DNA of 64,000 nt from Collinsella aerofaciens (GCA_008680965.1 NAKE01000001.1:744001-808000); one strand, 5' to 3'. Shown: positions 25,104-34,238, counted from the first letter of the stretch. Made by a program: numbers and translations. Notes: generated by a model from the letters alone, not told the origin.

Positions 25104-26366
25104 ATGGCTGGAATGCGGAGGAGTAGCGTCTCGTTGACGCAAAAAACAGTGCGATCTATCAGGATTTTTGGCTTTCTTGTTGCGCAGCTGTGCACGTATT
25201 CGATGCTGTCGGCGCTGTGCTTTGCGTATCCGCTATATTTGTTCGATTGCAGCGGATCGTCAACGTTATATGGCACTGTCGTGGCGACGGCGTTCATACC
25301 AGGTGTGCTCGCGACTCCGGCTGGCGGAATCTTGGCGGATAGGGGAAGACATCGCGAGGTCCTCATGGCCCTCGGCATTGCTCTGATGACTGCATCACTG
25401 CTGTCTATCCCCATGAAGCACTCATTGCCTCTTGCGGTCGTCGTAGTAGCGATACTTTGTGTTCAATATGGCGTTCAATCGCTGCTAAAGCCAATGCTCC
25501 AAATTGAGACAGTGCGCATGGCGGGTGAAGAGAAGGTTGAGCGGGCCACTGCATTGGTTTCGCAGATGACCATGGTGAGCAATATCTTGGGCCCTGTGGT
25601 CGGGACGGCAGTCTATGGGTGCTTTGGCATTGATGCTCTTTGCGCAACCGCGTCGGTGTCGTTTGCGATTTCAGCTCTCTTGTTTGGGGTCGCACTCAAA
25701 CAAAATGCCTCATCTGAAACGATGGGAGACGGCGCGACTCGTACGACATGCCGAAACGATTTTTGGGAGTCGATTCGGTATCTGTTGCAAAATGCATCAT
25801 TGGTCGCTGTGATTTTGCTTGCGGCTGTTTTGAACTTTGCGTTGGTTGGGCTAACGATTGGCGCTCCCATTATTGTTACAAAGCATCTCGGCATGCAATC
25901 GTCCTGCGTTGGGATAGTTGAGGTGGCTATGGGCTTGGGTGGTCTTGCCGGCAGTGGCTTGGTCGGCATTTGGCCGCATCGTTTTTCTTTCAATGGCATA
26001 TGTCGATATGTTGCGATGATCTGTTTTGGAGTCGCGCCGATTATTGTTACGCTGCTGTTCGGCGTAGATGTATGCGTGTTCACCGTGTTTGCGGTTGGTT
26101 CGGCATGGGTCATGGTGTGGGCAAGCATTGCGTCGGTTGAAATTACCGCGTTTGTTCAGCGGGCAGCGCCGACTGAGCTCTGCGGAAAAGTGCTTTCGGT
26201 CGTTTACATGGTCCTTTCCTGTGCAACGCCTATTGGCCAATTGGTTTACGGGCTCGCATATGATCGATGGACACCGGCGATTGTATTCGCAGGCATGTTG
26301 GCGGTGCTGACGTTGACGACGGCGCTGTTTTATCGGCTGAAAAGTCGCATGTGGCGATTGTCTTAA
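25104..26366 (+). CDS. MFS transporter, probable drug efflux
   Basis: A 420-residue membrane protein with about twelve hydrophobic segments. The loop between helices 2 and 3 reads GGILADRGRHREVL, the major-facilitator signature. The MFS_3-like layout (a central loop with GDGATRTTCRNDFWESIRYL) fits macrolide-type exporters, but the substrate is not determined. ATG 25104 follows GGGGGTGG. Probably repressed by the TetR protein encoded upstream through the palindrome at 25071. The 3' part is noticeably AT-richer than its neighbours. Confidence 0.85.
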   Translation: MAGMRRSSVSLTQKTVRSIRIFGFLVAQLCTYSMLSALCFAYPLYLFDCSGSSTLYGTVVATAFIPGVLATPAGGILADRGRHREVLMALGIALMTASLLSIPMKHSLPLAVVVVAILCVQYGVQSLLKPMLQIETVRMAGEEKVERATALVSQMTMVSNILGPVVGTAVYGCFGIDALCATASVSFAISALLFGVALKQNASSETMGDGATRTTCRNDFWESIRYLLQNASLVAVILLAAVLNFALVGLTIGAPIIVTKHLGMQSSCVGIVEVAMGLGGLAGSGLVGIWPHRFSFNGICRYVAMICFGVAPIIVTLLFGVDVCVFTVFAVGSAWVMVWASIASVEITAFVQRAAPTELCGKVLSVVYMVLSCATPIGQLVYGLAYDRWTPAIVFAGMLAVLTLTTALFYRLKSRMWRLS

Positions 26367-26476
26367 CGCGCTGGGGCACCGTTGCTTTGCGGAAGCGAAT
26401 GTCCTGGCGCGTTGGAACACTCTTGCATGGGCATGCCTCTCTTTCGTCTAAAATAACGTGCAGGCGAAGGAGAGGC

Positions 26477-27340
26477 ATGCCCATGATCAAGATGTTCGCG
26501 AGTGACTTAGACGGAACGCTGCTTAACGCCCTGCACGAGGCAGATAGGACTATCCGCCGCGCCATTCGCGAGCTGACTGAGGCTGGCCTGCATGTGGTTC
26601 CCGCGACTGGACGCTCGACGTTGCCGATCGGCGAGCATGGCTTTACGGGCCTGGCGCTTGACGCCTGCTGCTCCAATGGGTCCATCGTGCGCGACAGGCA
26701 TGGCGAGGTGCTCAAGACCTGGACCATCGACCCGCAGGTTACCGAGGAGCTGCTCAAGGCGTTCCCGGACATTTGCTTTGACTGCTCCACGCCCGATGGC
26801 ATGTTTTCGAGTGGATCGTTCGAGATGCATCAGGCGGGCTTTAAAAAGGACAGCCCCATCAAGCGTATTGTGATGCGCGGCATGCGTGCGCGTGGCGGCT
26901 ATCACGAGGAACAGTATTTCGACCAGTCGATCGGCGATATCTTGCGTCACGATGTATGCAAGATCAATTGTCGCGTGACCTCGCCCGAGCTGGAGCGTGA
27001 CCTTAAGTCGTATCTTGCCGAGCGATCGGACCGCGTGGTCAACGCGCCGTTCGATCCGGTGATGTTCGAGATCACGGACGTGGCGTGCAACAAGGGCGAG
27101 GGTGTGGCCTGGCTGGCGGGCTACTACGGTATTGCCGAGGACGAGGTCGCTGTCTACGGCGACGGCGGCAACGACATTGCTATGCTGAGGCGTTTCCGCC
27201 ACAGCTACGCGACCAAAAACGGCAGCAATGCAGCTAAGGCCGCCGCGAGCGCAACTATCGGCAGTTGCATGGTCCACGCCGTCCCCAAACACATGCTCGC
27301 CACCATGCGCAAGCAAAACTCCCGCACCGTCATCGAATAA
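26477..27340 (+). CDS. HAD-superfamily hydrolase, Cof type
   Basis: A 287-residue phosphatase of the Cof/YidA group, probably acting on sugar phosphates or similar. Motif I is FASDLDGTLLN, motif II ATGRST, and the C-terminal motif GDGGNDIAMLRR. ATG 26477 follows GAAGGAGAGGC. A perfect palindrome of the TGTGACAAAGGG family begins at the base after its stop codon and may terminate it. Confidence 0.88.
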   Translation: MPMIKMFASDLDGTLLNALHEADRTIRRAIRELTEAGLHVVPATGRSTLPIGEHGFTGLALDACCSNGSIVRDRHGEVLKTWTIDPQVTEELLKAFPDICFDCSTPDGMFSSGSFEMHQAGFKKDSPIKRIVMRGMRARGGYHEEQYFDQSIGDILRHDVCKINCRVTSPELERDLKSYLAERSDRVVNAPFDPVMFEITDVACNKGEGVAWLAGYYGIAEDEVAVYGDGGNDIAMLRRFRHSYATKNGSNAAKAAASATIGSCMVHAVPKHMLATMRKQNSRTVIE

Positions 27341-27369
27341 TGTGACAAAGGGATTGTCCCTTTGTCACA
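27341..27369 (+). repeat. TGTGACAAAGGGA palindrome, copy 1
   Basis: TGTGACAAAGGGA (27341-27353) and TCCCTTTGTCACA (27357-27369) pair perfectly around TTG. It is directly adjacent to the HAD stop. A degenerate copy lies at 28066-28095. Confidence 0.85.
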
Positions 27370-27411
27370 TGGGAGATACCGGCTTTTGGCGTATAGGACT
27401 GTTACGCTTTC

Positions 27412-27634
27412 GCCACCAACATATTTCGAGTTATTCGGCCTTTCGGAGGTCGTTAAATGGCTAAAGACGCCCTCTCGGGAACATTCATGCCTCTAATGGT
27501 GTTTGATTCGGTGACGTAAGTGCGCAAATGGGCATGTATACGCTCAAATGAGGACAAAAACCCTCAGATAATCCCGGCGGTGCATTTATACAGAACCAGT
27601 AGCGTGGCCGAATAACTCGAAAAATGTAGGTGGC
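27412..27634. repeat. MITE-like element with 29-bp terminal inverted repeats
   Basis: GCCACCAACATATTTCGAG... (27412-27440) is matched in inverted orientation at 27606-27634 with two mismatches; both copies end in the same TTTCGAGTTATTCGGCC block. The 223-bp unit encodes nothing and has no clear target duplication. The size and end structure fit a miniature inverted-repeat element or the ends of a lost insertion sequence. Confidence 0.65.
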
Positions 27635-27646
27635 AGTTCGGCGACA

Positions 27647-27691
27647 AGCTCGGGTATGGCAAAGGAACTGTTCCTTCGACATACCCGAGCT
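27647..27691. repeat. AGCTCGGGTATG palindrome with inner hairpin
   Basis: AGCTCGGGTATG (27647-27658) pairs perfectly with CATACCCGAGCT (27680-27691). The interior AAAGGAACTGTTCCTT is itself self-complementary and resembles the AAAGGGA-TTG-TCCCTTT core of the 27341 element. Confidence 0.75.
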
Positions 27692-27717
27692 CCGATCTTC
27701 TGAAATGCGAACAAACA

Positions 27718-27765
27718 TTCGCATATCTAACTGCGCTTTGATAGAATCGGTGTCGTTGACGGCAG
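27718..27765 (+). promoter_or_regulatory. Promoter of the small toxin-like gene
   Basis: TTCGCA, 18 bases, then TAGAAT (27742-27747). The segment from the -10 onward (TAGAAT..GTGTCG..GACGGCAG) is repeated in inverted orientation at 27992-28011, where it is part of an opposing promoter. Confidence 0.55.
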
Positions 27766-27811
27766 TTCCATGTGCCGGGCAGCGCCCTCCATTTGATGGG
27801 AGGTGATGCCC

Positions 27812-27937
27812 ATGACCGATTTGATTGATTTCGTGAGACTTCTGACCGCTTTGGTCTCGTTCTTCACGGCGCTTGCCGGCCTTTCCGAGGCACTCAAGCA
27901 GCGTTCGAAGCGCAACAGAAGGGGTCGCCGCCGCTAA
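27812..27937 (+). CDS. 41-residue hydrophobic peptide, probable type I toxin
   Basis: ATG 27812 follows a strong site GGGAGGTGATG. The peptide has one hydrophobic helix (FVRLLTALVSFFTALAGL, about residues 7-24) and a strongly basic end with ten Lys/Arg in the last thirteen residues. This layout is typical of small membrane toxins controlled by an antisense RNA (Fst, TxpA and holin-like toxin types). A long untranslated leader precedes it, and an opposing promoter reads back into it from 28006-28034. The function is inferred; no sequence family is claimed. Confidence 0.65.
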   Translation: MTDLIDFVRLLTALVSFFTALAGLSEALKQRSKRNRRGRRR

Positions 27938-27999
27938 GGCGTTGACCCCCTAATGCAAACAACGGCGCTGCCCAGCCAGCTACAACTTGGGCTGCCGTC
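27900..27999 (-). ncRNA. Candidate antisense RNA to the small toxin-like gene
   Basis: A promoter at 28006-28034 (minus strand) would start RNA near 27999, running leftward over the gene's 3' end and basic tail. The 3' end of the RNA is not defined by sequence; 27900 is a guess. A hairpin at 27967-27996 (GCTGCCCA / TGGGCTGC, one mismatch) would be its first structure. Confidence 0.35.
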
Positions 28000-28034
28000 G
28001 ACACTATTCTACCCACGAATGACATTTTGGACAA
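27992..28034 (-). promoter_or_regulatory. Opposing promoter for the antisense RNA
   Basis: On the minus strand TTGTCC (28034-28029), exactly 17 bases, then TAGAAT (28011-28006). The downstream segment GTGTCGACGGCAG repeats that of the toxin promoter at 27742-27765. The two promoters converge on the small gene. Confidence 0.6.
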
Positions 28035-28065
28035 TCGGTAATGCCGCTCCAAAAGCCAGGCGGGT

Positions 28066-28095
28066 TGTGACAAAGGGACTGCCCCCTCGTCACAT
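28066..28095 (+). repeat. TGTGACAAAGGG palindrome, degenerate copy
   Basis: TGTGACAAAGGG pairs with CCCTCGTCACA (one mismatch, about 28083-28094) around ACTGCC. It shares the arm of the 27341 element. The remaining bases up to the TetR gene at 28187 hold its promoter region (GTGCAATAATACTCGCACTGTGCAAT). Confidence 0.7.
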
Positions 28096-28186
28096 CCCAA
28101 ATATTGCCTTTACGTGTTGATACACACGGTGTGCAATAATACTCGCACTGTGCAATAGCGCACAGGCTGAGTAACAAGGAGGACGC

Positions 28187-28897
28187 TTGTCCCAGCTCGA
28201 GAAATGCGATCGCCGGTCCCTTCGCTCGCAGCGTGCCCTTCGCCAGGCACTCGCCAGCGAGCTTGCCGAAAGCGGCGACCTTTCGCGCATTAATGTCGCG
28301 TCGCTCACCGAGCGCGCTGGCCTTACGCGCCGCACGTTCTATTCGCACTACCGCGATATCCCTGACTTTATCAATCAAATCGAGGACGGCTTGCTGGCCG
28401 AGATCCGTGAGCGCATTGAGCTCATCACCGCAGCTCAGTTGCCCGATCTCTATCACAACATCGATGAGCTCGAGCCGGCGCCCGGTTCGGTTGAGCTGCT
28501 GCGTTATCTTGCAGCCAACCGCGACTTAATCGGCGCGCTGCTGGGTCCGGGCGGCGACCAGGCCTTCATTAAAAGGATTATCGACACCGCGCGTGAGGCC
28601 GTAGTGCCGCGTGCGCAGACGGGCATTTTGGGCCTGGCGCTGGGCACGTTCTTTGACTACTACGTTACCTACGTCGTGAGTGCCGAGGTCGGCATGATTC
28701 AGCGCTGGTTTGAGCGTGGGCTCACCGAATCGCCTGAGGCCATGGCGCGCATTATGACGGTGCTCGCTTTTGTGCGCCCCGGTGACCTGTATGGCCAACC
28801 CATCGATATCAACGTGCCGGAATACGGCATGAAGCTATTGAACTTGCAGCTCGAGGATGCGGTCGACACCGCCGCAACCGTCGAGTCCAACAACTAA
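28187..28897 (+). CDS. TetR/AcrR-family regulator preceding the activase gene
   Basis: A 236-residue protein with an N-terminal helix-turn-helix (INVASLTERAGLTRRTFYSHYRDIPDFINQ) of the TetR type and a helical C-terminal domain. The start is TTG 28187 after AAGGAGGACGC. It is 11 bases upstream of the giant activase gene, so the two share a transcript and it probably controls its own operon. The GTGCAATA / ACTGTGCAATAG direct repeats at 28130-28160 may be operator halves. Confidence 0.85.
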   Translation: MSQLEKCDRRSLRSQRALRQALASELAESGDLSRINVASLTERAGLTRRTFYSHYRDIPDFINQIEDGLLAEIRERIELITAAQLPDLYHNIDELEPAPGSVELLRYLAANRDLIGALLGPGGDQAFIKRIIDTAREAVVPRAQTGILGLALGTFFDYYVTYVVSAEVGMIQRWFERGLTESPEAMARIMTVLAFVRPGDLYGQPIDINVPEYGMKLLNLQLEDAVDTAATVESNN

Positions 28898-28908
28898 GAG
28901 GAGAGACA

Positions 28909-31900
28909 ATGAGCAAACTCGTCGAGGGCATCAAGGACCGTGTGGTCGCTGCCGCACGCGAGGCCGCGCCCGCCGTGGTGGACGCTGCGCAGAAGGCTGC
29001 GACCGCGGCTGCCGAGAAAGTTGCCGAGGCAGTTGCCGATGCCAAGAACGTGGCAGGGGAGACGTCCGTCGTCAGCGAGCCCGCCACCGCCGCTGAGCCC
29101 GTAGCCGCCGCCCAGGCCCCCGAAGGCGCGATCTTCAACCCCGAGGCCGCCCGCGGCAACCTGCACCTGGGCATCGACGTGGGCTCCACCACCGTTAAGC
29201 TCGCTGTGCTCAACGACGACAACCAGATTGTCTACGCCAAGTACCAGCGCCACCACACCGACGTCCGCGCTTGCGCCCGCGACCTGTTCGAGGGCGCTGC
29301 GACCGTGCTGCCGACGGCCCAGATGACCTGCGCCATCACCGGCTCGGGCGGTCTGCTGCTATCTCAGTGGCTCGGCCTGGAGTTTGTCCAGGAGGTCATC
29401 GCCAGCAAGCGTGCCGTCGAGACCCTCATCCCGGCCACCGATGTTGCCATCGAGCTGGGCGGCGAGGACGCCAAGATCATCTACTTTGACAACGGCATCG
29501 AGCAGCGCATGAACGGCACCTGCGCCGGCGGTACGGGCGCCTTCATCGACCAGATGGCAACCCTGCTGCACACCGACGCGAGCGGCCTCAACGAGCTCGC
29601 GGCCAACGCCACCACCATCTATCCCATCGCCAGCCGTTGCGGCGTCTTTGCCAAGACCGACGTGCAGCCGCTGCTCAACGAGGGCGCCCGCCCCGAGGAC
29701 GTGGCCGCCTCCATCTTTCAGGCTGTCGTGACCCAGACCATCTCGGGCCTGGCGTGCGGCCGTCCCATCCGCGGCAACGTCGCCTTCTTGGGCGGCCCGC
29801 TGCAGTATCTCTCCGAGCTGCGCCACCGCTTCTACCTCACGCTCAACCTAGACGAGGAACACCGTATCGTGCCCCAAAACGCTCACCTGTTTGTGGCGAG
29901 CGGCGCCGCCATGGCGCACGAGTCCAACAAGCTCAGCACGTTCCCGCAGCTTATCGAGGCTATCGATGCCTTGGGTGACACACAGGGTGCCGAGGTCGAG
30001 CGTCTGGATCCGCTCTTTGCCACCGACGAGGATTTTGCCGAGTTCAAGACTCGCCACGACACCGAGGTCGTCCCCAAGGGCAAGCTCGACGGCTACACCG
30101 GCCGCGTGTTCATCGGTATCGACGCCGGCTCCACCACCATGAAGGCCGCGCTCGTGGGCGAGGACGGCCAGCTGTTGCACACCTGGTACGGCAACAACAA
30201 CGGTGACATCCTGGGCACGGCCAAGGTCATCATGGCCGATTTCTACAACCACATCCCCGCGGGCTGCACCATCGGCCACGTGACCACCACGGGCTACGGT
30301 GAGGCGCTGCTCATCGAGGCCCTCAAGGCCGATTCCGGCGAGATCGAGACCGTCGCGCACCTGCGCGGTGCCAAGGCGTTCCTGCCCGGCGTCGAGTTTA
30401 TTCTGGACATTGGCGGCCAGGACATGAAGTGCCTGCGCGTCAAGGACGGCGTCATCGAGCACATCATGCTCAACGAGGCCTGCTCGTCGGGCTGCGGTAG
30501 CTTTATCGAGAGCTTCGCCGTTTCTATGAACATGGACGTGCGCGCGTTCGCCAATGCCGCCATCCATGCCAAGGCCCCCGTCGACCTGGGTAGCCGCTGC
30601 ACGGTCTTTATGAACTCGCGCGTCAAGCAGGCGCAAAAGGAAGGCGCCACGGTGGGCGACATTGCGGCCGGCCTGTCCTATTCCGTCATCAAGAATGCCC
30701 TGTTCAAGGTCATTAAGCTGCGCGACCCCAAGGAGATCGGCAGCCAGGTGATCGTTCAGGGCGGCACCTTTATGTCCGATGCCACGTTGCGTGCGTTTGA
30801 GCAGCTCACCGGCGTGCATGCCGTGCGTCCCGACATCGCCGGCTGCATGGGCGCCTACGGTGCGGCCCTGCTCGCCCGCGATCGCGCCGGCGCCGACGGC
30901 ACCTCGACCATCCTTTCGGCCGAGGACATCGCGCACCTCACTGTGACGCAAAAGCACGTCCGCTGCGGCCGTTGCTCTAACAACTGCCAGCTCACCGTCA
31001 ACGACTTTGGCGGCGGCAGGCGCTTTATCACCGGCAACCGCTGCGAGAAGGGCGCCGGCCACAAAAAGCAGAAGACCGAGGCACCCAACCTCTTCAAAAA
31101 GAAAAACGAGCTGCTCTTTGACCGCGAGGTACTGAGCCCCGACGAGGCCCCGCGTGGTACCGTCGGCATCCCGCGCGCACTCAACATGTACGAGAACTAC
31201 CCCTTCTGGCACGCGTTCTTTACGCGCCTGGGCTTTAGCGTGCAGCTGTCCGACCAGTCGAGCAAGAAGACCTACCAGGCGGGCATCGAGTCCATGCCGT
31301 CCGAGAGCGTGTGCTATCCGGCCAAGATGAGCCACGGCCATGTGATGAACCTCATCGACCGTGACGTCGACTTTATCTGGATGCCGTGCGTGCGCTGGGA
31401 GCGCAAGGAGGACCCGACCGCCGGTAACTGCTACAACTGCCCCATCGTCATGAGTTACCCCACCGCGTTGGCGCTCAATATCGACGAGATCCGCGAACAG
31501 AACATCGAGTTCCTGTACCCGTTTGTTCCCTATCACGATAAGACCGAGCTCAAGCGCCGTCTGTATCAGGTGCTCGCCGTCGACCGCGTGGCCGATGCGC
31601 AAGCCGGTCGCGGTCGCGTGCGTGGACCCAAGATCACGCGCTCCGAGGTCGATGCCGCCGTCAACGCTGCCTTTGAGGCCGATGCGCGTTTCCACGAGGA
31701 CATCCAGACCATGGGCGAGGAGGCTCTTAAGTGGGTCGAGGACCACGGCGGTCACGGCATCGTGCTCGCCGGCCGTCCCTACCATAACGACCCCGAGATC
31801 AACCACGCCCTGCCCGAGCTTATCTCGAGCTTTGGCTTTGCGGTCTTTACCGAGGATTCTCTCGCGCATCTCGTGAAGCCCGAGCGCCCCATCCGCGTCG

Positions 31901-33690
31901 TCGACCAGTGGATGTACCACAGCCGCCTGTACGCCGTCGCCCGTTTTGTGACGATGCGCAACGATCTGGACCTGATCCAGCTCAACTCTTTCGGCTGCGG
32001 CCTCGATGCCCTGACCACCGATCAGGTGCAGGAGATTCTGGAAGCCAGCGGCAAGATCTACACCGTGCTCAAGATCGACGAGGTATCCAACCTGGGTGCC
32101 GCGCGCATCCGCATCCGCTCGCTCATGGCCGCGCTTAAGGACCAGGAGGCCGAGCGCCTGGCCGAGGCCACGGCCGCGGGCGAGGCCTACGAGCAGGGCG
32201 ACGCCGCGCCGGTGGCGCCCTCCACGGATGCTCCTGCGTTCGCGAGCCGCAAGTACACGTTCGAAGCGCAGCGTGTGAGCGCCTCGACTGCATGGCCCAA
32301 GGTGCCCTTTACCGAGCAGATGCGCGACGAGGGCTACACCATCCTGTGCCCGCAGATGGCGCCGATCCACTTTGACCTGGTCAAAGAGGTGTTCCGTGGT
32401 GCTGGCTACAACTTGGAGTTGCTGCCCTCGACCGATCACGACGCCGTCGAGGCCGGCCTGCGCTACGTGAACAATGACATTTGCTACCCGTCGATCCTGG
32501 TGACGGGCCAGATCATGGAGGCCATCGAGAGCGGTCGGTACGACCTGTCCAAGACGGCCGTGGTCATCAGCCAGACCGGCGGCGGCTGCCGTGCCACCAA
32601 CTACATCGCGCTCATCCGCAAGGCCCTGCGCGAGAGCGGTCACCCCGAGATCCCGGTAATCTCGCTTTCGGCTGTGGCGCTCGGCGAGGACAACCCCGGC
32701 TTCAAGATTACGCCGGCGCTGCTTAAGCAGGCAGTCTACGCGGTACTCTTTGGCGACGTGATGATGCAGATGCTCTATCGCTGCCGCCCGTACGAGGCCA
32801 CGCCCGGTGCCGCCAACGCGCTCTACGAGGAGTACATGGCGCGCGCCCGCAAGCTGGCGCCCAAGTTCAACCGCCACAACTACACCAAGCTGTGCCGCGA
32901 GGCCATCCGTGCGTTCGATACCATGCCGCTCGTGGGCGAGGGTACTAAGCCGCGCGTGGGCGTGGTCGGCGAGATCTTGGTCAAGTTCCATCCCACGGCC
33001 AACAACCACGTGGTCGATGTCATCGAGCGCGAGGGCTGCGAGGCCGTGGTGCCGGGCCTGCTCGACTTCTTCCTGTACTCCATGAGCAACGCCGAGCTGC
33101 AAAAGGACGAGCTGGGTAGCTCTGCTACAACGCGTGCGGGTATGCAGGCGCTCATCAAGCTCGTGGACTGGATGCGCACACCGGTGGAGGAGATGCTCGA
33201 AAAGTCCCGCCGCTTTGAGGCACCCGAGCGCATCGGCACCATGGCGGACAAGGCCCGCACGGTGCTTTCGGTGTGCAACAACATGGGCGAGGGCTGGTTG
33301 CTCACGGCCGAGATGCTCGACCTGATTGATCACGGCGCGCCCAACATCATCTGCACGCAGCCCTTCGCGTGCCTGCCCAATCACGTGGTGGGCAAGGCCG
33401 TGATCAAGGAGCTGCGCCGTCAGCACCCCGAGAGCAATATCGTCGCGGTGGACTACGACCCCGGCGCGTCCGAGGTCAACCAGCTCAACCGTATTAAGCT
33501 CATGATCAGCGTGGCCAAGGAGAACATGCGCGCCGGTAAGGGCTTTAAGCTCGAGAAGGTGGCGCCGCTCGCGATGGACGAGGTCACCGGCCAGATGCGT
33601 GCCCACGATGGCTGCGTGAGCTGCGGGCCGGCCAGCGAGGAGGCCGTGGCGTCGGTCGCCGAGCGTCTGGGGCGCGGTATTAAGAAGTAG
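28909..33690 (+). CDS. Giant acyl-CoA dehydratase activase (BadF/HgdC ATPases plus DUF2229/HgdB-like regions)
   Basis: A 1593-residue cytosolic iron-sulfur ATPase. Residues 1-80 are an Ala-rich helical lead-in not found in the core family. Two ASKHA ATPase domains follow: LGIDVGSTTVK (about 87) and FIGIDAGSTTMK (about 401), each with later GGxD..K and CxxGxG blocks (CAGGTGAF, CSSGCGSF; these Cys usually hold a shared [4Fe-4S]). RCGRCSNNCQ and GNRCEKGAG come at about 683-710. Then there is a DUF2229-type region from VGIPRALNMYENYPFW (about 752), and C-terminal segments resembling the 2-hydroxyacyl-CoA dehydratase subunit (CISCG-like CVSCGP at the end). Such proteins inject electrons into dehydratases by ATP hydrolysis. 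The partner here is unknown. Confidence 0.88.
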   Translation: MSKLVEGIKDRVVAAAREAAPAVVDAAQKAATAAAEKVAEAVADAKNVAGETSVVSEPATAAEPVAAAQAPEGAIFNPEAARGNLHLGIDVGSTTVKLAVLNDDNQIVYAKYQRHHTDVRACARDLFEGAATVLPTAQMTCAITGSGGLLLSQWLGLEFVQEVIASKRAVETLIPATDVAIELGGEDAKIIYFDNGIEQRMNGTCAGGTGAFIDQMATLLHTDASGLNELAANATTIYPIASRCGVFAKTDVQPLLNEGARPEDVAASIFQAVVTQTISGLACGRPIRGNVAFLGGPLQYLSELRHRFYLTLNLDEEHRIVPQNAHLFVASGAAMAHESNKLSTFPQLIEAIDALGDTQGAEVERLDPLFATDEDFAEFKTRHDTEVVPKGKLDGYTGRVFIGIDAGSTTMKAALVGEDGQLLHTWYGNNNGDILGTAKVIMADFYNHIPAGCTIGHVTTTGYGEALLIEALKADSGEIETVAHLRGAKAFLPGVEFILDIGGQDMKCLRVKDGVIEHIMLNEACSSGCGSFIESFAVSMNMDVRAFANAAIHAKAPVDLGSRCTVFMNSRVKQAQKEGATVGDIAAGLSYSVIKNALFKVIKLRDPKEIGSQVIVQGGTFMSDATLRAFEQLTGVHAVRPDIAGCMGAYGAALLARDRAGADGTSTILSAEDIAHLTVTQKHVRCGRCSNNCQLTVNDFGGGRRFITGNRCEKGAGHKKQKTEAPNLFKKKNELLFDREVLSPDEAPRGTVGIPRALNMYENYPFWHAFFTRLGFSVQLSDQSSKKTYQAGIESMPSESVCYPAKMSHGHVMNLIDRDVDFIWMPCVRWERKEDPTAGNCYNCPIVMSYPTALALNIDEIREQNIEFLYPFVPYHDKTELKRRLYQVLAVDRVADAQAGRGRVRGPKITRSEVDAAVNAAFEADARFHEDIQTMGEEALKWVEDHGGHGIVLAGRPYHNDPEINHALPELISSFGFAVFTEDSLAHLVKPERPIRVVDQWMYHSRLYAVARFVTMRNDLDLIQLNSFGCGLDALTTDQVQEILEASGKIYTVLKIDEVSNLGAARIRIRSLMAALKDQEAERLAEATAAGEAYEQGDAAPVAPSTDAPAFASRKYTFEAQRVSASTAWPKVPFTEQMRDEGYTILCPQMAPIHFDLVKEVFRGAGYNLELLPSTDHDAVEAGLRYVNNDICYPSILVTGQIMEAIESGRYDLSKTAVVISQTGGGCRATNYIALIRKALRESGHPEIPVISLSAVALGEDNPGFKITPALLKQAVYAVLFGDVMMQMLYRCRPYEATPGAANALYEEYMARARKLAPKFNRHNYTKLCREAIRAFDTMPLVGEGTKPRVGVVGEILVKFHPTANNHVVDVIEREGCEAVVPGLLDFFLYSMSNAELQKDELGSSATTRAGMQALIKLVDWMRTPVEEMLEKSRRFEAPERIGTMADKARTVLSVCNNMGEGWLLTAEMLDLIDHGAPNIICTQPFACLPNHVVGKAVIKELRRQHPESNIVAVDYDPGASEVNQLNRIKLMISVAKENMRAGKGFKLEKVAPLAMDEVTGQMRAHDGCVSCGPASEEAVASVAERLGRGIKK

Positions 33691-33718
33691 TTGGCCTACT
33701 TCGAGCCGGATGTAAGAC

Positions 33719-33755
33719 AAAAGGGTGGTAGCCGTACCGGCTACCACCCTTTTTT
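33719..33755 (+). terminator. Terminator of the activase operon
   Basis: AAGGGTGGTAGCCG (33721-33734), TAC, CGGCTACCACCCTT, then TTTT. The stem is perfect. A mutated copy is present at 41811-41843 behind the decayed activase fragment. Confidence 0.9.
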
Positions 33756-33819
33756 ACTGGATATATGTTGCGTAAATGGCCTTGCCGACGCCTTTCGTGG
33801 ACTCGGATTTCGGAAGTGG
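33721..33819. repeat. Direct repeat at the left edge of the island
   Basis: From the terminator through TACTGGATATATGTTGCGTAAATGGCC to CGGATTTCGGAAGTG, this sequence recurs almost unchanged at 41811-41903. The repetition continues leftwards into the activase 3' coding end (see 41568-41903). The two copies bracket the AT-rich island. Confidence 0.85.
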
Positions 33820-33980
33820 GGCACAGTTTTGTGGGTGGTGAGTGGGCCACTGATTTGCCAAGAGTCTGCCGGCCCTTGTTGTTTTCTCTCGGAATACTAC
33901 AAAAAACTCGGGGCTGGCCCACGCTTCCGTTCTGGCGGAATGCGATGCTGTTTTGCATAGAATTAGTACGCCCGCCATGT

Positions 33981-34238
33981 TCAGCCGGAAAGGTCTCCTT
34001 CTTCAGCGCTTTTTAAACAGCGGGATAGCTGGCGTGCCTCAAGTTGAATGCAGCTTATCGCGTGATGAGTTTGCGCTTGGACATCGTTTGAATTTGAAGC
34101 GCAGTAAAAAGGGATTGATAATCTATCTTGTTTGCTTAGGCAAACGATTTTTGCTGGATAGCCTATCCTGATTTGAGACGTTTGCGAGGCTATGGTCAAA
34201 ATAACCCCATGCTTACGAATGAGAAAATCGGACAAATT
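33981..34238 (-). pseudogene. 3' part of a LysR-type regulator split by IS3
   Basis: Minus-strand frame NLSDFLIRKHG... to the stop at 33981, about 85 residues, with the C-terminal effector-domain style (IGYPAKIVCLSKQDRLSIPF). Joined to 35556-36239 after removing the insertion, it gives about 312 residues in one frame, a normal LysR length. The stretch 33820-33980 to its left holds no gene I can support. Confidence 0.7.

Noticed and set aside
29848..33747. 1299-codon open frame on the minus strand opposite the activase gene
   Set aside because: It is a shadow of GC-rich codon use. Its translation is rich in His, Arg and Gly without domain logic, and the plus-strand protein has clear motifs throughout.
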